Below, piece by piece: positions 18,993 through 29,596 of a stretch of 64,000 nucleotides of DNA (within the stretch, counting starts at the first letter, position 1; each line of letters opens with the position of its first letter). The position numbers and the translations under genes were made by a program. Below the pieces are notes generated by a model. It was not told where the DNA came from, searched no databases, and saw only the letters and a list, made by a program, of their open reading frames with translations. Origin of the DNA: Rickettsia endosymbiont of Lasioglossum villosulum. GTDB taxonomy: Bacteria; Pseudomonadota; Alphaproteobacteria; Rickettsiales; Rickettsiaceae. The stretch lies in contig NZ_OZ032152.1 of NCBI RefSeq assembly GCF_964026455.1, positions 1,116,001 to 1,180,000 on the forward strand. The letters run 5' to 3'.

Positions 18993-19090
18993 GTCATCCC
19001 GCGAGCTTGTAGCGGGATCCAGTTAAAAATACTAATAAAATTAGTATTTTTTATTATTTTCTGGATCTAGTTTCCAAGCCACGGCATGAC
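18993..19090. repeat. Palindromic repeat, GTCATCCCG family
   Basis: GTCATCCCGCGAGCTTG starts the left arm, followed by AGCGGGATCCAG and the inner hairpin AAATACTAATAAAATTAGTATTTTT. The right arm CTGGATCTAGTTTCCAAGCCACGGCATGAC is diverged. Flanked by TTGTTGCATGACTC / TGATCCACGCAACAAAG phrases that recur near most repeats of this window. Confidence 0.85.
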
Positions 19091-19183
19091 CCAAGGCGTT
19101 TTTTGATCCACGCAACAAAGCCTGCCCAAATAACATCCACTATACAGCTAAAGTTAGATTTGATTATTTTTAGGAATTAGTAA

Positions 19184-20074
19184 GAGATATCATATATTTC
19201 ATCTTCTCCGCCAATTAGATACGTAGCTGTTGCAGTAGTATCAGTATTTGCAACATTAGGAGGAACTACGGCACTTGGGGTTGCATCATTAGTAACTTCT
19301 CAAGGTTTTAGTTGGCGTGCCGTTTTTTGGATAGGAGCGGCAATAGCACTTGTAGGTACAACAGCTAGAAAGAGTCTTCGAGAAACTCCAGAATTTGCAG
19401 ACGCTAAACGTCAATTAAAAAAAACCTTAGAAATTGCAAATCAAGATTTATCTATTATAAAAAATAATCCTATAATAAGTGCTAAACTTTTAAACAAAAA
19501 TTTTCTAGCATATTTTTTAATAGAATGTTGTTGGCCAGTAATGTTTTACTTTATATATGTTTATTGTGGTGAAGTATTAGAGCGTGTTTTTAATTATACC
19601 CCAGCACAGGTTATTAATCATAATTTCTTTATTTCATTAGTAAATTTATGTGGCTTTATAATATTAACATTTTTAAGCTATTGGGTTTACCCATTAAAAA
19701 TCTTAAAAGTAAAATTTTGGGCATTCATAATCTTTACAGTAGCTATTCCTTATTTTTTAAGTCATATGACAAGCCCTACCGAATTGTTTATCCTACAGAG
19801 CATAGTTATTTTATTTGTCTCAGATAGTATGCCTGCGGCTCCAATTTTTTATAAACATTTTCCAGTTTTTAAACGCTTTACTTCAGCTACTCTTACATAT
19901 GCTTTATCAAGAGCTATAATGTATGTAGTAGTGTCCTTTGGTCTTGTTTATTTAACTAGGTTTTTAAATTATTGGGGACTATTTATTGTTTTTGCTTTAG
20001 TAGCAACTGGTTTTGCAATTGGTTTATCTCATTTTGAAAAGGTAGAAAAAGAAGCTGGGAATTATCCTCTATAA
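19184..20074 (+). pseudogene. ProP-like MFS transporter, C-terminal remnant
   Basis: An open frame of 296 codons with no proper start: translation reads RYVAVAVVSVFATLGGTTAL, SWRAVFWIGAAIALVG, then RKSLRETPEFADAKRQ, the hydrophilic central loop of proline/betaine (ProP) transporters of the MFS, and then further membrane helices to the TAA at 20074. The N-terminal helices are missing, because the frame is closed by a TAA at 19181. The first ATG within it is only at 19541. Rickettsia carry many proP paralogues in different states of decay. Its 3' end overlaps the end of the convergent spoT gene by 92 bp. Confidence 0.75.
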
Positions 20075-20726
20075 ATAATTCTTTTTGTTGGTTTTGTATT
20101 GATAAATGTGTATAGCATAGTTGGATTAATTTCTGTACTAGTGTAGGTATTTCTAAGTGCATACTAATTGTTATAAATACATTTAAACTTTCTGTTATAA
20201 TTTTTTTAATTTTTTCAGGTGATTTTGCTCCAAGAGTTTGTAGATTATGGATACGATCAAAAAGTTTTATTAATGCTGTATCGTATCTTTTTTGTTTAAC
20301 TAATAAGTTTAAGCTTTCTGCGGCTGTAATTTTACCATCAAGTTTAACTCTGGTTAAGCCCTCAACGTGTCGTGCAACTTCTTCCCCAAAGATTTCAGCA
20401 ATCATTTCTTTCGTAAGTTCTGTATCTTCAATAGTATCATGAAGTAGTGCTGCTTGTATCATTACAGCATTGTAAAGCTTAGGTACTTCCATTGCTGTAA
20501 ACTCTGCAAGCATAATTGCCACTTCGATTGGGTGAGAATAATAAGGATCACCTGACTTACGCATTTGTAAGCCATGATACTTTCGGGCATAATAAATACC
20601 CTTTTTGACTTCGAGGATATCTATAGGGTTATTCACTCTGGTATTTAAATATTCGAGTTTATCAAGTAGTTTTTTAGCATAAACACAGCTTTCAAACTTT
20701 TCTTTCCAACGGCTTAAATCTTCCAT
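19983..20726 (-). CDS. spoT: SpoT/RelA HD-domain protein, hydrolase part only
   Basis: A 247-residue protein equal to the N-terminal (p)ppGpp hydrolase (HD) domain of RelA/SpoT. It shows YARKYHGLQMRKSGDPYYSHPIEVA, the metal-binding ALLHDTIEDT (HD), and the later conserved KLFDRIHNLQTLG helix. The synthetase domain, TGS and ACT are absent. Rickettsia genomes typically carry several short spoT genes of this type, which may degrade alarmone taken from elsewhere or made by a separate synthetase gene. The last 30 residues (NQQKELFIEDNSQ and on) are antisense to the proP remnant and look unrelated to SpoT, suggesting that the original end was lost. Confidence 0.8.
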   Translation of the reverse strand: MEDLSRWKEKFESCVYAKKLLDKLEYLNTRVNNPIDILEVKKGIYYARKYHGLQMRKSGDPYYSHPIEVAIMLAEFTAMEVPKLYNAVMIQAALLHDTIEDTELTKEMIAEIFGEEVARHVEGLTRVKLDGKITAAESLNLLVKQKRYDTALIKLFDRIHNLQTLGAKSPEKIKKIITESLNVFITISMHLEIPTLVQKLIQLCYTHLSIQNQQKELFIEDNSQLLFLPFQNEINQLQNQLLLKQKQ

Positions 20727-21096
20727 AAAAGTTACATTTAAATTTATTAAAGAATTTTTTATAACAGTTTCTACTTAAAATTAAAAGTGAGAAATTGCAA
20801 TAATAAATATTTTTTAAACTTTGTGTGGCAAAAATAAACTAGCTTATATACCTTAATATGACTAACAAAATAATATTAATTTGGTGCTACGTTAATTAAC
20901 TAATTCAAAATAATAATTAACAAAAAGAATTTTTATTAAAAACTAGCGATGCAACTAATAATTGTATTTATATTAAACTTCAAACTTTAATCAATTTATA
21001 GCTATAGTTAAACTTTCCTTAAGTGAAAAAATAGTCGGCGGTAATTCTACTACCTATAAACGCCATTTTTGGTTTAAGAAAAATTTTATTATTTAT
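20727..21096. other. AT-rich gap, no gene seen
   Basis: About 370 bp between spoT (upstream side of its ATG) and the initiator pseudogene. It is very AT-rich. I saw no reading frame with a family signature and no palindromic repeat. It should contain the spoT promoter, but I could not place it firmly. Confidence 0.4.
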
Positions 21097-21742
21097 CTAG
21101 TCCTTTGTCACTAATTCTAGCCTACTAAACCAAGCTATATCAACCATTTTATCACAAAAATATATTAAATACTCCCTAACTTTATGCCATATATCGTCAA
21201 ATCCAATTAGTGCCGTTTCAATGTAACTTTCAACACTTACTTCTTGCTCTTGTTTTACAATTAATTTATCGTTGTTAAAATATATTTCTATTTTTTCTGT
21301 TTTATGGTCATATTCAAAGCTAAAATCTTCACTATTAGCCGTAACAGTGTCACGTTTTTCATTTATTAAAGCTTTAGCCATATAATTTAACAATTTTTCT
21401 TTTGTGCTAAACGATTATTAGGCTTGTTATAAGTAAGTTTTAATAATAATTTATTCATAAATCTTAAGTTAAAATCACAACCTGACCTTGATTTTAGCCA
21501 TTTGACATCTTCCTCGATCAATGGGTAAAATTCTTCTGTTTCTTCATAACACCTGAAGAATTAGCATGATTTATTACCTTTGGCTCTAAACTTTCATTTT
21601 TACTTTTAGAAATTAGCGTGTTACCCAAATCGTTGATATTTTCGTTACTTAAATTTTCTTTATTAAAAATATCATTTTCAAAATCAGCTTCTTCATATCT
21701 AGATTTATTATTATCTATTATATTGTGTAGGTGAAATTTTTT

Positions 21743-22220
21743 AATAGTACCGGACAGTTTTTATTCTATGTCATCCCGCAACTCGATTGCGGGATCTTAG
21801 GATACAGTCTGTGACACAAGATCCCACGGACAAGCCGGCGTTGTTGCATGACTCTAATGTTATTCCCGCGGAGGCTTTATTGCATGGATACCAAATCGTC
21901 ATTGCGAATGAGCGAAGCGAGTGCGGCAATCCAAGAAAAACAATAAAAAATGCTATAAATTAGCATTTTTTAGCTGGATTGCGTACGTACAATTACTTCG
22001 TAATTTCCTTAGCTCAGACGGAAAAACCGATCCACGCAACAAATTCTTCCCGCAGAAGCGGGAATCCTCAGCATAAAGCGAGATACCTAAGCTTTTAATT
22101 TTAAAAACTTGCTGCTTTTATGTTTATTTTCTAGATTCCCGCCGTTGCTAAGAATGATATATAAGGTCACCTACACCTGAATAAAATATAACATTTTTTT
22201 TATAACTGTCCGGTATTATT
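21743..22220. mobile_element. 478-bp element with 17-bp TIRs and 10-bp target duplication
   Basis: Ends are AATAGTACCGGACAGTT (21743-21759) and AACTGTCCGGTATTATT (22204-22220), inverted with one mismatch. Immediately outside both ends is GAAATTTTTT (21733-21742 and 22221-22230). Taking out the element plus one duplication joins two parts of the initiator gene in one frame (PYPKKFHLHNII), direct support for insertion. It has no transposase; the inside is filled with smaller palindromic repeats (about 21771 and 21898-22021). Confidence 0.8.
21898..22021. repeat. Palindromic repeat (CGTCATTGCGAG family) nested in the 478-bp element
   Basis: CGTCATTGCGAATGAGCGAAG with inner hairpin AAAATGCTATAAATTAGCATTTT. 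The right arm is diverged (ATTTCCTTAGCTCAGACGG). A GTCATCCCGCAACTCGATTGC unit lies just before it at about 21771. These are repeats within a transposable element. Confidence 0.75.
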
Positions 22221-22714
22221 GAAATTTTTTCGGGTAGGGTACAAAATTTTTTACAAGCTTAATACTTAAAATATTACGATACTTAGTAGATTGTTCAGTC
22301 ATATTAATTAAAGCAACTTTAATAGCCACTTTTCTCAAGCTCTACTAAACACTGTCTCACACGACGCTAAGAAAGATATAATATCTTTTCAAAGAAATAA
22401 TAAGTTTCCTGTAATTAATTTGATAAACTTATACCATTACTATTTATTTCTTCAGCTTTATCTTCTATGTAGGCATTCGTGAAACCACAAGTAATAAAAT
22501 TTGCCTTGCGGTTTTACTTAAAACTTTTCCATTCAGGCGGTATAAAATTCCCTACTATATCGTAAAAAATTGTATCGTTGGAAGACTCTGACAAAGAAAA
22601 AGGAACAACTATTTTATTCATAGTTCCTCCATTTTATTGAGGGAAAACCAGCATAAAGCCAGCATATAAAAAATATATATAAGGTAAGGATGTGTTAGAA
22701 AGCTGATTATAATA

Positions 22715-22790
22715 TGGTGGGCGATGACAGACTCGAACTGCCGACCCTCTCGGTGTAAACGAGATGCTCTACCAACTGAGCTAATCGCCC
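22715..22790 (-). tRNA. tRNA-Val (TAC)
   Basis: The reverse strand folds as a 76-nt cloverleaf with encoded CCA: acceptor GGGCGAT, D-loop AGCTCAGTTGGTAGAGC, anticodon loop CGTTTACACC with TAC, T-loop GGTTCGAGTC-type (CAGTTCGAGTCTG). It lies on the same strand as the ribosomal block, 105 bp downstream of rpsT. Confidence 0.95.
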
Positions 22791-22894
22791 TATATTATTA
22801 ACTTAAAGTTAATTAGATAAAATACAATGAAGAATAAATTTATTAAATAAAAACTAAAATTAAAAAATAATATAATTATTTTTATGATTTAAAT

Positions 22895-23158
22895 TTAGTT
22901 CATAGTTTTTATTTTTTTTGATAATTTACTGATTTTTCTTGATGCAGTATTTAACTTAATTATATTTTTTTTCACACCTTGCATTATCTTAGATTGTGCA
23001 ATTACTAAAGCTGAGTTAGCTTCTTCTTTATTACCTTGATTAATTTCATGTAAAACCTTTTTCACAAAAGTTTTTATTGCACTAGCTCTTCTTTTATTAA
23101 CTAAGGTTTTTTTTACTGTTTGTCTTGCAGCTTTCTTTGCTGAAGAATGATTAGCCAT
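22895..23158 (-). CDS. rpsT: 30S ribosomal protein S20
   Basis: An 87-residue, Lys/Ala-rich helical protein starting [17 protein letters not shown], the typical S20 start, with the [29 protein letters not shown]-terminal helix. S20 binds the 5' and 3' minor domains of 16S rRNA early in assembly. Its ATG overlaps the rplQ stop by one base, so it is translated with the alpha operon. In most bacteria rpsT stands alone, so this attachment to the end of the ribosomal block is noteworthy. Confidence 0.95.
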   Translation of the reverse strand: MANHSSAKKAARQTVKKTLVNKRRASAIKTFVKKVLHEINQGNKEEANSALVIAQSKIMQGVKKNIIKLNTASRKISKLSKKIKTMN

Positions 23159-23586
23159 TATTTAGTCCCTTTATTACTTTTAATATCTTCTTTGCTATTA
23201 TCTTGAGGTATATTTCCTTTAGCATTAATATCTCTATCTACAAATTCAATATATGCGATTGGAGCTAAATCACCATAGCGAAATCCGGCTTTTACTATTC
23301 TAGTATATCCACCTGGTCTATCTTTGTATCTAACACCTAAAACATCTATAAGCTTCTCGATTGCTTTTTTATCTTTTATTTTTGATAGAATATTTCTTCT
23401 TGCTGCTAAGTTATTATCCTTAGCCTTAGTAACTAGAACTTCGATATAAGGTCTTAATTCTTTAGCTTTTGGCAAAGTAGTTTTTATTTGCTCATGAGTA
23501 ACAAGTGATACTGCCATATTAGCAAGCATTGCTTTTCTATGGCTACTTGTTACATTTAATTTTCTACCTTTAATTTTATGTCGCAT
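23158..23586 (-). CDS. rplQ: 50S ribosomal protein L17
   Basis: A 142-residue protein. The core [24 protein letters not shown] and the C-terminal [26 protein letters not shown] are diagnostic of L17. A short Lys/Asp-rich tail extends beyond the usual E. coli-type core. It follows rpoA by 11 bp, as in the usual alpha operon order. Confidence 0.96.
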   Translation of the reverse strand: MRHKIKGRKLNVTSSHRKAMLANMAVSLVTHEQIKTTLPKAKELRPYIEVLVTKAKDNNLAARRNILSKIKDKKAIEKLIDVLGVRYKDRPGGYTRIVKAGFRYGDLAPIAYIEFVDRDINAKGNIPQDNSKEDIKSNKGTK

Positions 23587-23597
23587 CTCTATTGTCC

Positions 23598-24623
23598 TTA
23601 ATTATAAGAATCTTCGTAACGTTTAGATAATTCATGTATATTTTCTGGCGGCCAATCTGGTACGTCCATACCAAATCTCAAACCAAATTTTGCAAGTATT
23701 TCCTTAATCTCATTTAGGGACTTTCTACCAAAATTTGGAGTTCTTAGCATATCAGCTTCAGTTCTTTTTACCAAATCACCTATATAAATTATATTATCAT
23801 TTTTTAAACAATTTGCTGATCTAACTGATAATTCCAATTCACCAACTCGTTTAAGTAGATAAGGAGAAAATGGTAATGCATCTGTTTTAACTTGTTTATC
23901 TTCTTCTTGTTCTTCAAAAGAAATAAATAATTGAAGCTGTTCTTGCAAAATACGAGCAGCTAAGCCTACCGCCATTTCAGGTAATATATCACCATTAGTT
24001 TCAACAAACATAATTAACTTATCATAGTCAGTGACCTGACCTATCCTTGTATTTTCTACTTTATAAGTAACACTTTTTACAGGATTAAATAAAGCATCTA
24101 TAGCTATTTCACCAATCGGTAAGTTATTATCCTCATTATTGTTTGTACTAAGTGTGTACCCCTTACCAACTTTGCAAGTTAATTCCATTTCAAATTGTTT
24201 ATTCTTAGCTAAATTGCAAATTACATGATCAGGATTTAATATTTCTACGTCATGTCCGGCTTCAATCATACCAGCCGTTATAGCACCAGGTCCTGTTGCT
24301 TTTAATCTTATAACACGTTTTTCTGCAACGTGCATTTTGATTTCTATGCCTTTAACATTCAAAATTATCTCTGATATATCCTCTTTTACACCTGGTATAG
24401 AAGAAAATTCATGCTCTATTCCAGGAATTTTTATAGAGGTAACCGCTGCTCCTTGTAGAGAAGAAAGTAAAACTCTTCTCATAGCATTACCTAGAGTCAA
24501 ACCAAATCCCCTTTCTAAAGGCTCAACTATAATCTTAGATTTATTATTAGTCTCAGGGAAGCTCTCATAAGATACTTTATCTGTTTTTATTAAAGCGTTC
24601 CAGTTTTTACTTAACGATAACAT
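23598..24623 (-). CDS. rpoA: RNA polymerase alpha subunit
   Basis: A 341-residue alpha subunit. The N-terminal dimerisation domain has [27 protein letters not shown], and the C-terminal domain ([53 protein letters not shown]) contains the helix-hairpin-helix pair that contacts UP elements and activators. It is flanked by rpsK and rplQ in standard order. The length is normal. Confidence 0.97.
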   Translation of the reverse strand: MLSLSKNWNALIKTDKVSYESFPETNNKSKIIVEPLERGFGLTLGNAMRRVLLSSLQGAAVTSIKIPGIEHEFSSIPGVKEDISEIILNVKGIEIKMHVAEKRVIRLKATGPGAITAGMIEAGHDVEILNPDHVICNLAKNKQFEMELTCKVGKGYTLSTNNNEDNNLPIGEIAIDALFNPVKSVTYKVENTRIGQVTDYDKLIMFVETNGDILPEMAVGLAARILQEQLQLFISFEEQEEDKQVKTDALPFSPYLLKRVGELELSVRSANCLKNDNIIYIGDLVKRTEADMLRTPNFGRKSLNEIKEILAKFGLRFGMDVPDWPPENIHELSKRYEDSYN

Positions 24624-24639
24624 TTAATACCTATGCTTC

Positions 24640-25023
24640 TTATACTCTTCTTCTTTTTGGTGCTTTTACTCCATTATGAGCAATTGATGATACATCTAAA
24701 ATTGATGTAACTACAAAATTTTGCCCAAATAAAGCTCTCATTGCAGATTCACGCTGAGCACCAGGTCCTCCAATTCTAATAGAAATAGTTTTTAGACCGT
24801 ATTCTTTTGCTTTTTCAGCTGCTTTATCAATTGTTATCTGAGCTGCATAAGGTGTAGCTTTTTTTGCTCCCTTAAACCCATTAGCTCCGGCTGATGCAGA
24901 AGATATTGCATTACCCTGAACATCAGTAAATGTTACAATAGTATTATTAAACGATGCTCTAATATGTACCACACCTAGTGTGATAGTTTTTTTCTTTTTT
25001 TTAGCTTTAACCGTCTGATTCAT
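24640..25023 (-). CDS. rpsK: 30S ribosomal protein S11
   Basis: A 127-residue protein with [21 protein letters not shown] and the C-terminal signature [21 protein letters not shown] ([16 protein letters not shown]). It forms part of the platform of the small subunit near the E site. It is positioned between rpsM and rpoA, 16 bp before rpoA. Confidence 0.97.
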
Positions 25024-25047
25024 TATGTTTATACTCTACTTTAACTA

Positions 25048-25425
25048 TTATTTTACAGCTTTTTTCTTTCCGGCTATTGCAACAGCTTTACCTTTTCTAG
25101 TTCTAGCATTAGAATGAGTATTCTGACCTCTTACAGGTAGCTTACGTATATGTCTAAGCCCTTGATAACTTCTAATATCTTTTTTCTTTTTAATATTAAG
25201 CGTTACTTCTCTTCTTAAATCACCTTCAACTTTATATTCATTTTCGATAATATTACGTAAGCTTATTAGTTCTTGATCAGTAAGATCTTTAACTTTCTTA
25301 TCTTCTAATATTTTTGCTTTTTTACAAATTGTTTTTGCCATAGTAGTCCCAAGACCATAAATATAAGTCAAGCTTACTACTAAACGTTTATTATCGGGAA
25401 TGTTAACACTCGCAATTCTTGCCAC
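25048..25425 (-). CDS. rpsM: 30S ribosomal protein S13
   Basis: A 125-residue protein: [25 protein letters not shown] at the start and [27 protein letters not shown] at the end, the basic tail that reaches the P-site tRNA. No rpmJ (L36) gene lies between it and adk/secY, where many bacteria have one. Confidence 0.97.
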
Positions 25426-25483
25426 AAATATTCTCCAAAATTTTACTGGTAACTAGAAAATAATATAAAAATCTTTACTAAAG

Positions 25484-26122
25484 TCAATTTATTTTTAGTA
25501 CTTTCTCTATATGATCTTCTATTTGCTCTTCATTTTTATTTCCATCAATCATATAAAAATCATCATTGTTTTTATAATGCTGTATTAATGGATAAGTTTC
25601 AGTCTTAAATATATTAATTCTTTCTTTTATTACTTCTTCATTATCATCTTTTCTATATTCGAATACGCTTGATTTACAAACATCACATATTTTATCAATC
25701 TTAGGCTTTAAAAAATAATCATTATATATTTTTCCGCAATTTTTACAACTATATCTGCCTAAAATTCTTTTAATTAGTAATTCATCTGAAACATTTAAAT
25801 ATATTACTTTTATTTTTTCTGTAATAAATGATTCAAAAAACTTAGCTTGTTCTAAATTACGAGGATATCCATCTAATATATAACCTTTTTTATAATCAGA
25901 AGATGATAAAAAATTTTTAATTATATGATTAACTATTTCATCAGGGATAAGCTTTCCTTGCTCAACATAACTATTAATTACTTCAGCATCCTTACTTGAT
26001 GTTTTAATAATTGATCTAAATATATCGCCAATTGCTATATGTGGTAAATGAATTTTTTCAGCTATTTTTTTTCCTTGAGTTCCTTTTCCAGCACCGGGAG
26101 GACCTAAAAAAATTATTATCAC
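25484..26122 (-). CDS. adk: Adenylate kinase
   Basis: A 212-residue kinase (ATP + AMP to 2 ADP). The P-loop [10 protein letters not shown] is at residues 7-16. AMP-binding [13 protein letters not shown] is near 80-93, and the LID domain carries four cysteines (CKNCGKIYN...CDVC), consistent with a zinc-binding long-form lid. It sits between secY and rpsM, 2 bp after secY, so it is translated with the spc operon. Confidence 0.95.
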   Translation of the reverse strand: MIIIFLGPPGAGKGTQGKKIAEKIHLPHIAIGDIFRSIIKTSSKDAEVINSYVEQGKLIPDEIVNHIIKNFLSSSDYKKGYILDGYPRNLEQAKFFESFITEKIKVIYLNVSDELLIKRILGRYSCKNCGKIYNDYFLKPKIDKICDVCKSSVFEYRKDDNEEVIKERINIFKTETYPLIQHYKNNDDFYMIDGNKNEEQIEDHIEKVLKIN

Positions 26123-26124
26123 TT

Positions 26125-27429
26125 CTAACTCATTTTTAATTTTACTTTTTTCATTAAACTTTCATATTTACTACTAAATAAGTAAGTTTGAATTTGAGTC
26201 AACGTATCAAGTACTACATTTACTACAATTAAAAAACTTGTACCACCTAAAGAAAGAGAAATAACATATTTATTCATTAATAACTCAGGTATTATACATA
26301 TTATACTTAGATATATACCACCTACAACCGTAAGCCTAGTAAGTATATAATCAAAATATTCAGATGTATTTTTTCCTGGTCTTTTACCAGGAATATAAGC
26401 ACCGTATTTTCTTAAATTATTAGCAGTTTCTTCAGAATTAAATACTATTGCGGTATAAAAAAAGCTAAAAAACATTATCAATGCTACATACAATAATATA
26501 TATATAGGCTTCCCGTGACCCAAATAATAAGTAAGCATATTCATTATTTCAGAATTACTACTTGAAAAATTAGCCAGTGTAGCCGGGAATAATAAAATTG
26601 AACTAGCGAATATCGGAGGAATTACCCCAGAAGTATTTAACTTAAGTGGCATATATGTTGAATCACCACCATAAATTTTATTTCCTACTTGCCTTTTAGG
26701 ATACTGAACCAATAATTTTCTTTGTGCTTTCTCAAAGAAAATTATTACAGATATTAATACAACTACTCCTGCACAAACAGCAATTGCAACTAAAGGTGAT
26801 AATGCACCTTTTCTTGATAGTTCAAACATACTAATAATAGCACTAGGCACACCGGAAATTATACCTATAAATATAATTAAAGATGTACCATTACCTATAC
26901 CACGTTGTGTAATTTGTTCACCTAACCACATTAGTAGCATCGTACCTACCACTAAAGTAATTACTGTTGTAATTTTAAAGAAAAGCCCTGGTATAATTAC
27001 TACAGGTCCAGTATTTGTTACAATTGACTCTAAACTTACTGCAACACCATAAGCTTGAAGTGAAGCAAGCAAGACTGTTAAATATCTAGATAATTGATTT
27101 ATTTTCCTTTTACCCACTTCTCCTTCTTTTTTCAAATTTTCTAAAGGCTTATATGCTACAGACATTAGCTGGATAATTATTGATGCTGTTATATATGGCA
27201 TAATCGCTAAAGCAAAAATGGACATTCTGCCTAGTGAACCACCTGACAGCATATTAAACATACCAAGTATCCCTGACTGATTTTTTTCAGCAATACTACC
27301 TAAAGCAATAGCATCTATACCTGCAATAGGTATAAACGAACCAAATCTGCATATTATAAGAACAAAAATAGTAAAAATAATACGATTAATTAAATCATTG
27401 CTAGATTTTTTAGAGAAATTTTGGTTCAT
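26125..27429 (-). CDS. secY: Protein translocase subunit SecY
   Basis: A 434-residue protein with ten membrane helices. It has [12 protein letters not shown] near the start, the plug region [37 protein letters not shown], and the cytosolic loop [17 protein letters not shown] that docks SecA and the ribosome. It forms the SecYEG channel in the inner membrane. It follows rplO with a 3-bp gap. An encoded YPKRQ loop supports full function. Confidence 0.96.
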   Translation of the reverse strand: MNQNFSKKSSNDLINRIIFTIFVLIICRFGSFIPIAGIDAIALGSIAEKNQSGILGMFNMLSGGSLGRMSIFALAIMPYITASIIIQLMSVAYKPLENLKKEGEVGKRKINQLSRYLTVLLASLQAYGVAVSLESIVTNTGPVVIIPGLFFKITTVITLVVGTMLLMWLGEQITQRGIGNGTSLIIFIGIISGVPSAIISMFELSRKGALSPLVAIAVCAGVVVLISVIIFFEKAQRKLLVQYPKRQVGNKIYGGDSTYMPLKLNTSGVIPPIFASSILLFPATLANFSSSNSEIMNMLTYYLGHGKPIYILLYVALIMFFSFFYTAIVFNSEETANNLRKYGAYIPGKRPGKNTSEYFDYILTRLTVVGGIYLSIICIIPELLMNKYVISLSLGGTSFLIVVNVVLDTLTQIQTYLFSSKYESLMKKVKLKMS

Positions 27430-27432
27430 AAA

Positions 27433-27891
27433 TTATAATAATTTTCCGCCTGCTTTTTCAACTATTTCTTTAGCTTTAGAAGAATAAGAATCTAATTTAA
27501 ACGATAAAGGATAATTGAAATCATCACTGCAAATAGATAACAATTTTACTAACTTTTTATTACTTTTATTAATTAAACCAATTTCTATTAATTTTTCCTT
27601 ATTAATAACATCATTAGCATTTAAACGCTCTTCTGCTATTGCTGCTTCAATATTATAAATATTAATAATATTATATTTTTTAGATGAGATACAATTAAAG
27701 CCCCTCTTAGGCAGCCTCTTAATCATTGGAGTTTGACCACCTTCAAAGCCTTTTATTGCAACACCTGCTCTAGATTTTTGACCTTTAACACCTCTTCCAG
27801 CAGTTTTTCCTTTTCCACTACCAATACCACGTGCTACTCTTTTCTTATTTTTTTTAGCACCTATATTATTATATAATTCATTTAATTTCAT
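27433..27891 (-). CDS. rplO: 50S ribosomal protein L15
   Basis: A 152-residue protein: [26 protein letters not shown] near the N-terminus is the Gly/Lys-rich rRNA-binding extension, and the C-terminal [15 protein letters not shown] is typical of L15. It lies between rpmD and secY in standard spc order. Confidence 0.96.
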   Translation of the reverse strand: MKLNELYNNIGAKKNKKRVARGIGSGKGKTAGRGVKGQKSRAGVAIKGFEGGQTPMIKRLPKRGFNCISSKKYNIINIYNIEAAIAEERLNANDVINKEKLIEIGLINKSNKKLVKLLSICSDDFNYPLSFKLDSYSSKAKEIVEKAGGKLL

Positions 27892-27904
27892 TGAAAAACT
27901 CTAA

Positions 27905-28102
27905 TTACACATTTTCTATTTTTAATAAATGCCCTACTTTTTTGAGCATACCTTGAACTGAATCAGTATTTTTAAGAACAACAGATTTATTAATTTTATT
28001 TAAACCAAGCCCAATTAATGTTAATTTTTGATCATATTTACGACCTATACTGCTTTTAACTTGAGTAACTTTTACATCATTAATTAAATTTTTATTATTC
28101 AT
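27905..28102 (-). CDS. rpmD: 50S ribosomal protein L30
   Basis: A 65-residue protein with [27 protein letters not shown], the compact L30 fold, ending in [14 protein letters not shown]. It is 13 bp before rplO and 25 bp after rpsE. It is slightly longer than the E. coli protein at its N-terminus. Confidence 0.95.
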   Translation of the reverse strand: MNNKNLINDVKVTQVKSSIGRKYDQKLTLIGLGLNKINKSVVLKNTDSVQGMLKKVGHLLKIENV

Positions 28103-28127
28103 AGCGTATACATCTTACCTTAAAATA

Positions 28128-28658
28128 TTATTCATTAACTTGGATATCAGAAGATTTTATAAAAATTTCATTCATTTTTTTATCTCTTCTTGCAGCAATA
28201 GATTTTGGGGACGAAAGTTTTTTTAATGCATCAAACGTTGCAGCTATCATTGTATAAACATTTGTTGAGCCTATCGACTTAGCAACAATATCATGAACAC
28301 CTAAAGAATCAAAAATTGCTCTCATAGACCCCCCTGCTATAACGCCTGTACCTGCTTTAGCTCTTCTTAAGACCACCTTAGCTGCTCCACTTCTGCCTAT
28401 AACATCGTGATGAATTGTTCTATTTTGATATAAAGATACTTTCATCATTTTCTTTTTAGCAGCTTGTTTTGCTTTTTCTCTTGCTTCATTTACTTCTTTT
28501 GCTTTACCGTGACCTGCTCCAACTCTTCCAGCTTTATCACCGACTACTACATAAGCAGAAAAAGCAAATCTTCTACCACCTTTTACTACTTTTGTAACTC
28601 TATTTACATCAACTAAAACTTCACTTAAAGCTTCTTCGTTTTTTCTAACTTTAGACAT
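28128..28658 (-). CDS. rpsE: 30S ribosomal protein S5
   Basis: A 176-residue protein: [30 protein letters not shown] is the double-stranded RNA-binding part, and the [29 protein letters not shown] region is the C-terminal fold that shapes decoding accuracy. The order rplR-rpsE-rpmD is standard. Confidence 0.97.
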   Translation of the reverse strand: MSKVRKNEEALSEVLVDVNRVTKVVKGGRRFAFSAYVVVGDKAGRVGAGHGKAKEVNEAREKAKQAAKKKMMKVSLYQNRTIHHDVIGRSGAAKVVLRRAKAGTGVIAGGSMRAIFDSLGVHDIVAKSIGSTNVYTMIAATFDALKKLSSPKSIAARRDKKMNEIFIKSSDIQVNE

Positions 28659-28673
28659 ATTTTAAACCTTAAA

Positions 28674-29030
28674 CTAAAATCTTATTTTTTTTCTAGCAGC
28701 ATCAGCAAGAGCTTTTACAACACCATGATACTTATATCCACTTCTATCAAATACTACCTCTTCTACACCACAAGATACAGCTTTCTCAGCTATTAATTCA
28801 CCTATTTTTGTAGCATTTTCAACATTACAATGAGATTTTTTTATTTTTTTAATCTTTTCGTCTAAAGTTGAAGCAGAAGCAATTGTTACTGATTTAGTAT
28901 CATCAATAATCTGTGCATAAATATGTCTACCTGATTTAAATATTGACAATCTAGCTCTATTAGCTGTTTTAGCTATTTTATGTCTTATTCTACTTCTTCT
29001 CTTTTCAAATTTTAGCTTAGCACTACGCAT
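28674..29030 (-). CDS. rplR: 50S ribosomal protein L18
   Basis: A 118-residue protein that binds 5S rRNA. It has RRSRIRHKIAKTANRARLSIFKSGRHIYAQIID and the terminal FDRSGYKYHGVVKALADAARKKIRF signature. It is 14 bp from rplF and 15 bp before rpsE. Confidence 0.97.
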   Translation of the reverse strand: MRSAKLKFEKRRSRIRHKIAKTANRARLSIFKSGRHIYAQIIDDTKSVTIASASTLDEKIKKIKKSHCNVENATKIGELIAEKAVSCGVEEVVFDRSGYKYHGVVKALADAARKKIRF

Positions 29031-29044
29031 ATTTAACTCTTAAA

Positions 29045-29587
29045 TTAATTTTTCTTACCTTCTTTGCGTGGTATAAATTGATCTTCAAATTTAATTCCTT
29101 TTCCTTTATAAGGTTCAGGTGGTCTTTGTTTTATAATAATTGAAGCAAATTGCCCTAATTTTTCTTTATCTGTACCCTCAAGAATAATTATATTCTGCTT
29201 AGGTACTTCAACTTTAATATGTGAAGGTATTTCAATTTTTGTATTATGACTTTTAGCAAGCATTAGATTTAAATACTTACCTTTCATCATTGCCCTATAC
29301 CCTACGCCATTAATTTCAAGCTTTAACTTAAAGCCTTCTTTAACTCCGGTAACCATATTTGATATTATGCTTCTAGCTGTACCCCACATAGCACGTGCAC
29401 TTTTACTTGAAGATCTTGAAGATAATGGCTTTACTAAAAGCTTATTTTCTGCTAATGAAATTCCTATGCTACCTTTAAAGCTTTTTGATAACTCACCTTT
29501 AGGTCCTGATATTTTTACTTCTAAATCATTTAACCCGACTTTTACACCTTCAGGTATAATAATCGGTAACTTTCCAACGCGTGACAT
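29045..29587 (-). CDS. rplF: 50S ribosomal protein L6
   Basis: A 180-residue protein. It starts [16 protein letters not shown] and has the C-terminal [25 protein letters not shown] motif. L6 contacts the sarcin-ricin loop region. It is flanked by rpsH and rplR in standard order. Confidence 0.97.
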   Translation of the reverse strand: MSRVGKLPIIIPEGVKVGLNDLEVKISGPKGELSKSFKGSIGISLAENKLLVKPLSSRSSSKSARAMWGTARSIISNMVTGVKEGFKLKLEINGVGYRAMMKGKYLNLMLAKSHNTKIEIPSHIKVEVPKQNIIILEGTDKEKLGQFASIIIKQRPPEPYKGKGIKFEDQFIPRKEGKKN

Positions 29588-29596
29588 TTTTTTACC

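Larger units (their letters stand above)
21097..22621 (-). pseudogene. Plasmid-type DnaA-like replication initiator remnant, interrupted by an element
   Basis: From a good start (GGAGG then ATG at 22621-22619) the frame reads MNKIVVPFSLSESSNDTIFY and on to GNFIPPEWKSFK, then after shifts RQILLLVVSRMPT, VRQCLVELEKSGY, KVALINMTEQSTKYRNILSI and KNFVPYPKK. A 478-bp element (21743-22220) follows. Beyond it the frame continues FHLHNIIDNNKSRYEEADF and, after more breaks, ends with DDIWHKVREYLIYFCDKMVDIAWFSRLELV. The last part resembles the DnaA N-terminal domain (W...V..YL...WFSRL), and the whole recalls the DnaA-like initiators of Rickettsia plasmids. That assignment is from memory of the family. 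There are multiple frameshifts and stops, so it is dead. Confidence 0.5.
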
